The notes under the pieces: model-generated
What the model was told of the DNA's origin: nothing
Databases searched by the model: none
What the model saw: only the letters and a program-made list of their open reading frames with translations
Shown: in pieces, positions 62,064 to 64,000 of the stretch
Layout of the letters: each line of letters begins with the position of its first letter
How positions within the stretch are numbered: the stretch's first letter is position 1
Made by a program: the position numbers and the translations under genes
Assembly: GCA_902826835.1 (NCBI GenBank)
Contig: CADEGH010000012.1
Coordinates: 1 to 64,000, forward strand
Origin: an uncultured bacterium
GTDB taxonomy: Bacteria > Planctomycetota > GCA-002687715
Reading direction: 5' to 3'
Length of the DNA: 64,000 nucleotides

Positions 62064-64000
62064 TCAATGCAAGAACAGCATTTCCCGATACTTCGGGAGC
62101 GGCCACAGCGCGTCGTCGACCTGGAGTTCGAGCTGATCCGCCACACCGCGCACCTTTTCCATGGCCGGCCGGATCTCGTCCCGGAAGAACCGCGCCTTTT
62201 GATGCTGCGGCCCGTCGTGGATGGTCTCCCCCTTCGCGATCAGGCTTCGCAGGCGATCGAGCGACTTGATTAGCTCGTTGGCCAATTCGAAGTACTCCTT
62301 GAGAAGGTTCTCCTGGACGTAGAGATCGACCCCCGCGTTGGCGCTTCTCGCTGCCCCCACCGCCGCCGCCAGGCGCTCTTGGTGCTTGAGCACCGCCGGG
62401 AGAATCATCGTCTGCGCGGTTTCCAGGAGCGACAGCGCTTCGATGTGGATCGCCTTTTCGTAGCTCTCGAACGCGATGTTGCCGCGGGAGTCCCACTCCG
62501 TGCGCGAGAACACTCCGTAGGTCTCGAAGAGGGCGAAGTTCTTCTCGGAGTCGTGGGTCGAAAGGGCGTCGACGGTGTTGCGGAGATTCGGGAGGCCGCG
62601 GCGCTCCGCTTCGACTTCCCACTCCTTCGAATAGCCGTTGCCGTTGAAGACCACGGTCATGTGGTCCTTGAGCACTTGCTGGGTGACTTGCTGGATCGCC
62701 GCCTCGAGTCCGAACTTGCGTTCCGCCTCCGCGATCTTGCCCGCCATCCAGGTCATGGACTCGGCCACGATCGTGTTGAGGACGATATTCGGACCGGCCG
62801 GCGACTGGCTGGAGCCGACCGCGCGGAACTCAAACTTGTTGCCGGTGAAGGCGAAGGGCGAGGTTCGATTGCGGTCCGTGGCGTCCTTCGGAAGGGGCGG
62901 GAGCGAACTCACGCCCAGACGCATCGCCGCCTCTCCCTTGCGCTCTCCCCCGTTGGTGCCCTTGACGAGGGCATTGACCACTTCGGTCAATTCCGAGCCG
63001 AGGAAGACCGAGATGATGGCGGGAGGAGCTTCGTTCGCCCCGAGGCGGTGATCGTTCCCCGCGTGAGCGACGGTGATCCGCAGCAGATCGCTGTGGACGT
63101 GGACCGCCCGCAGAACCGCCGCCAGGAATACCACGAAGCGCATGTTCTCCGCCGGAGTGGTGCCGGGGTCGAGCAGGTTTTCGCCCTGATCGGTGGCCAT
63201 CGAGAAGTTGTTGTGCTTGCCGGATCCGTTGATGCCCGCAAACGGCTTTTCGTGCAAGAGACAGACGAAGCCGTGGCGCAGCGCCACCTTCTTCATGATG
63301 TCCATCGTCAGCATGTTGTGATCGATGGCGAGCGAGCTGCGCTCGAAGATCGGCGCGACCTCGTATTGGGACGGCGCCACTTCGTTGTGGCGGGTTTTGA
63401 CCGGGACGCCGAGCTTCCAAAGCTCGTGCTCGGACTCCTCCATGAAGGCGAGGACGCGCGGACTGATCGTGCCGAAGTAGTGGTCTTCGAGCTCTTGACC
63501 TTTGGGCGGGCGGGCTCCGAGCAGCGAGCGTCCACTCGCGACCAAATCGGGCCGCGCGAGGAAGTAGTTCCGATCGATCAGGAAGTACTCCTGCTCACAC
63601 CCGAGAGTCGGGTAGACCACGCGGGTGTCCCTGCGGCCGATCGCCTGCAGGAGCTTGAGCGCCGCCAGGTTGATCGCCTCCATGCTGCGGAGGAGCGGCG
63701 TCTTCGTGTCCAGCGCTTCGCCAGTCCAGGAACAAAAGGCGGTCGGGATGCAGAGCGTGCTCCCGTTCGTGCCCTCGCGGATGAACGCGGGCGAAGTCGG
63801 ATCCCACGCCGTGTAGCCGCGAGCTTCGAAGGTGGAACGAATCCCGCCACTCGGAAACGAGGAGGCATCCGGCTCGCCCTTCACGAGCTCTTTGCCCGAA
63901 AACTCGAGCAGGAGCCGCTCCCCCGAGATCTTCAGGAAGGCGTCGTGTTTCTCGGCGGTCGAGCCGGTCATCGGCTGGAACCAGTGGGTGAAGTGGGTGG
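62064..64000 (-). CDS. glnN: Glutamine synthetase type III (GSIII), 5' end outside window
   Basis: About 645 codons are present and the frame runs through the right edge; [21 protein letters not shown] is the conserved GSIII N-terminal region. Later motifs include CEQEYFLID (metal Glu), [44 protein letters not shown] and [26 protein letters not shown]. It makes glutamine from glutamate, ammonia and ATP. GSIII is typical of Bacteroidota, cyanobacteria and Planctomycetota, which fits the suggested lineage. Confidence 0.94.
   Translation of the reverse strand, partial: THFTHWFQPMTGSTAEKHDAFLKISGERLLLEFSGKELVKGEPDASSFPSGGIRSTFEARGYTAWDPTSPAFIREGTNGSTLCIPTAFCSWTGEALDTKTPLLRSMEAINLAALKLLQAIGRRDTRVVYPTLGCEQEYFLIDRNYFLARPDLVASGRSLLGARPPKGQELEDHYFGTISPRVLAFMEESEHELWKLGVPVKTRHNEVAPSQYEVAPIFERSSLAIDHNMLTMDIMKKVALRHGFVCLLHEKPFAGINGSGKHNNFSMATDQGENLLDPGTTPAENMRFVVFLAAVLRAVHVHSDLLRITVAHAGNDHRLGANEAPPAIISVFLGSELTEVVNALVKGTNGGERKGEAAMRLGVSSLPPLPKDATDRNRTSPFAFTGNKFEFRAVGSSQSPAGPNIVLNTIVAESMTWMAGKIAEAERKFGLEAAIQQVTQQVLKDHMTVVFNGNGYSKEWEVEAERRGLPNLRNTVDALSTHDSEKNFALFETYGVFSRTEWDSRGNIAFESYEKAIHIEALSLLETAQTMILPAVLKHQERLAAAVGAARSANAGVDLYVQENLLKEYFELANELIKSLDRLRSLIAKGETIHDGPQHQKARFFRDEIRPAMEKVRGVADQLELQVDDALWPLPKYREMLFLH

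Overview
The window is 64 kb of high-GC bacterial DNA. Paired DUF1552 and DUF1592 proteins, many secreted c-type-heme and carbohydrate-surface proteins and a compact haem operon suggest a Planctomycetota-like organism. A myxobacterial or other deep-branching lineage cannot be excluded from sequence alone.

The centre of interest is a ~21 kb type III-D CRISPR-Cas island (about 4.1-25.3 kb). On the minus strand an overlapping operon encodes HD-less Cas10 (12453-14147), Csx10 (10072-12456), a fused Cas7-Cas7 (8556-10082), Csx19 (7946-8563) and a TIGR03986-type Cas7 (5307-7949). The adaptation module, also on the minus strand, is a Cas6-reverse transcriptase-Cas1 fusion (21216-24026) and Cas2 (20947-21219). 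They are followed by a leader and an array of 15 repeats (19452-20512). Both cas promoters share a nearly identical 15-nt core.

Three plus-strand genes carry CARF (cyclic-oligoadenylate sensor) domains: a Card1/Can2-like CARF nuclease (4134-5306), a membrane-anchored CARF protein (24398-25246) and a 690-residue protein (17090-19162). The last reads as Lon-like protease, then CARF, then a DUF1874/Crn2 ring nuclease. Immediately upstream of it are three translationally coupled genes: an ECF-type sigma factor (14574-15299), a two-part protein with a long Pro/Gly/Ser-rich linker (15296-16135), and a protein with an anti-sigma-type HxxxCxxC zinc motif (16132-16962). I infer a CRISPR-triggered proteolytic switch. 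RNA targets would lead Cas10 to make cOA (probably cA4), cOA would activate the Lon-CARF protease, the protease would destroy a sigma-factor inhibitor, and transcription would change. The fused Crn2 domain would be a built-in timer. This resembles the CalpL/CalpT/CalpS logic but uses CARF rather than SAVED, a zinc anti-sigma protein and a fused ring nuclease.

The island lies between a DUF1592 gene (25970-27799) and a DUF1552 gene (418-1704). These two families are usually adjacent on one strand, so the island may have split the pair. A hypothetical surface protein (2011-3882) also sits between them.

Right of the island come: a HAD phosphatase; a duplicated module of small membrane protein plus TPR membrane protein, followed by a TPR-AAA+ ATPase (27.9-32.9 kb); a haem operon hemE-hemN-hemH-hemG-hemX-hemA-hemC-hemD (minus strand, 32.9-41.7 kb); a DEAD-box helicase; an isocitrate dehydrogenase-family enzyme; a secreted phosphatase; a PQQ-type sugar dehydrogenase with a dihaem cytochrome; an AlgX/MBOAT polysaccharide acetylation pair; an ImmA/IrrE metallopeptidase pair; a PDZ protein; a beta-lactamase-like lipoprotein; a DUF983 protein; an M28 peptidase; a secreted CxxCH protein; QueF; a lamin-tail-domain protein; and a 5'-truncated type III glutamine synthetase. 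No tRNA, rRNA or transposase was seen.
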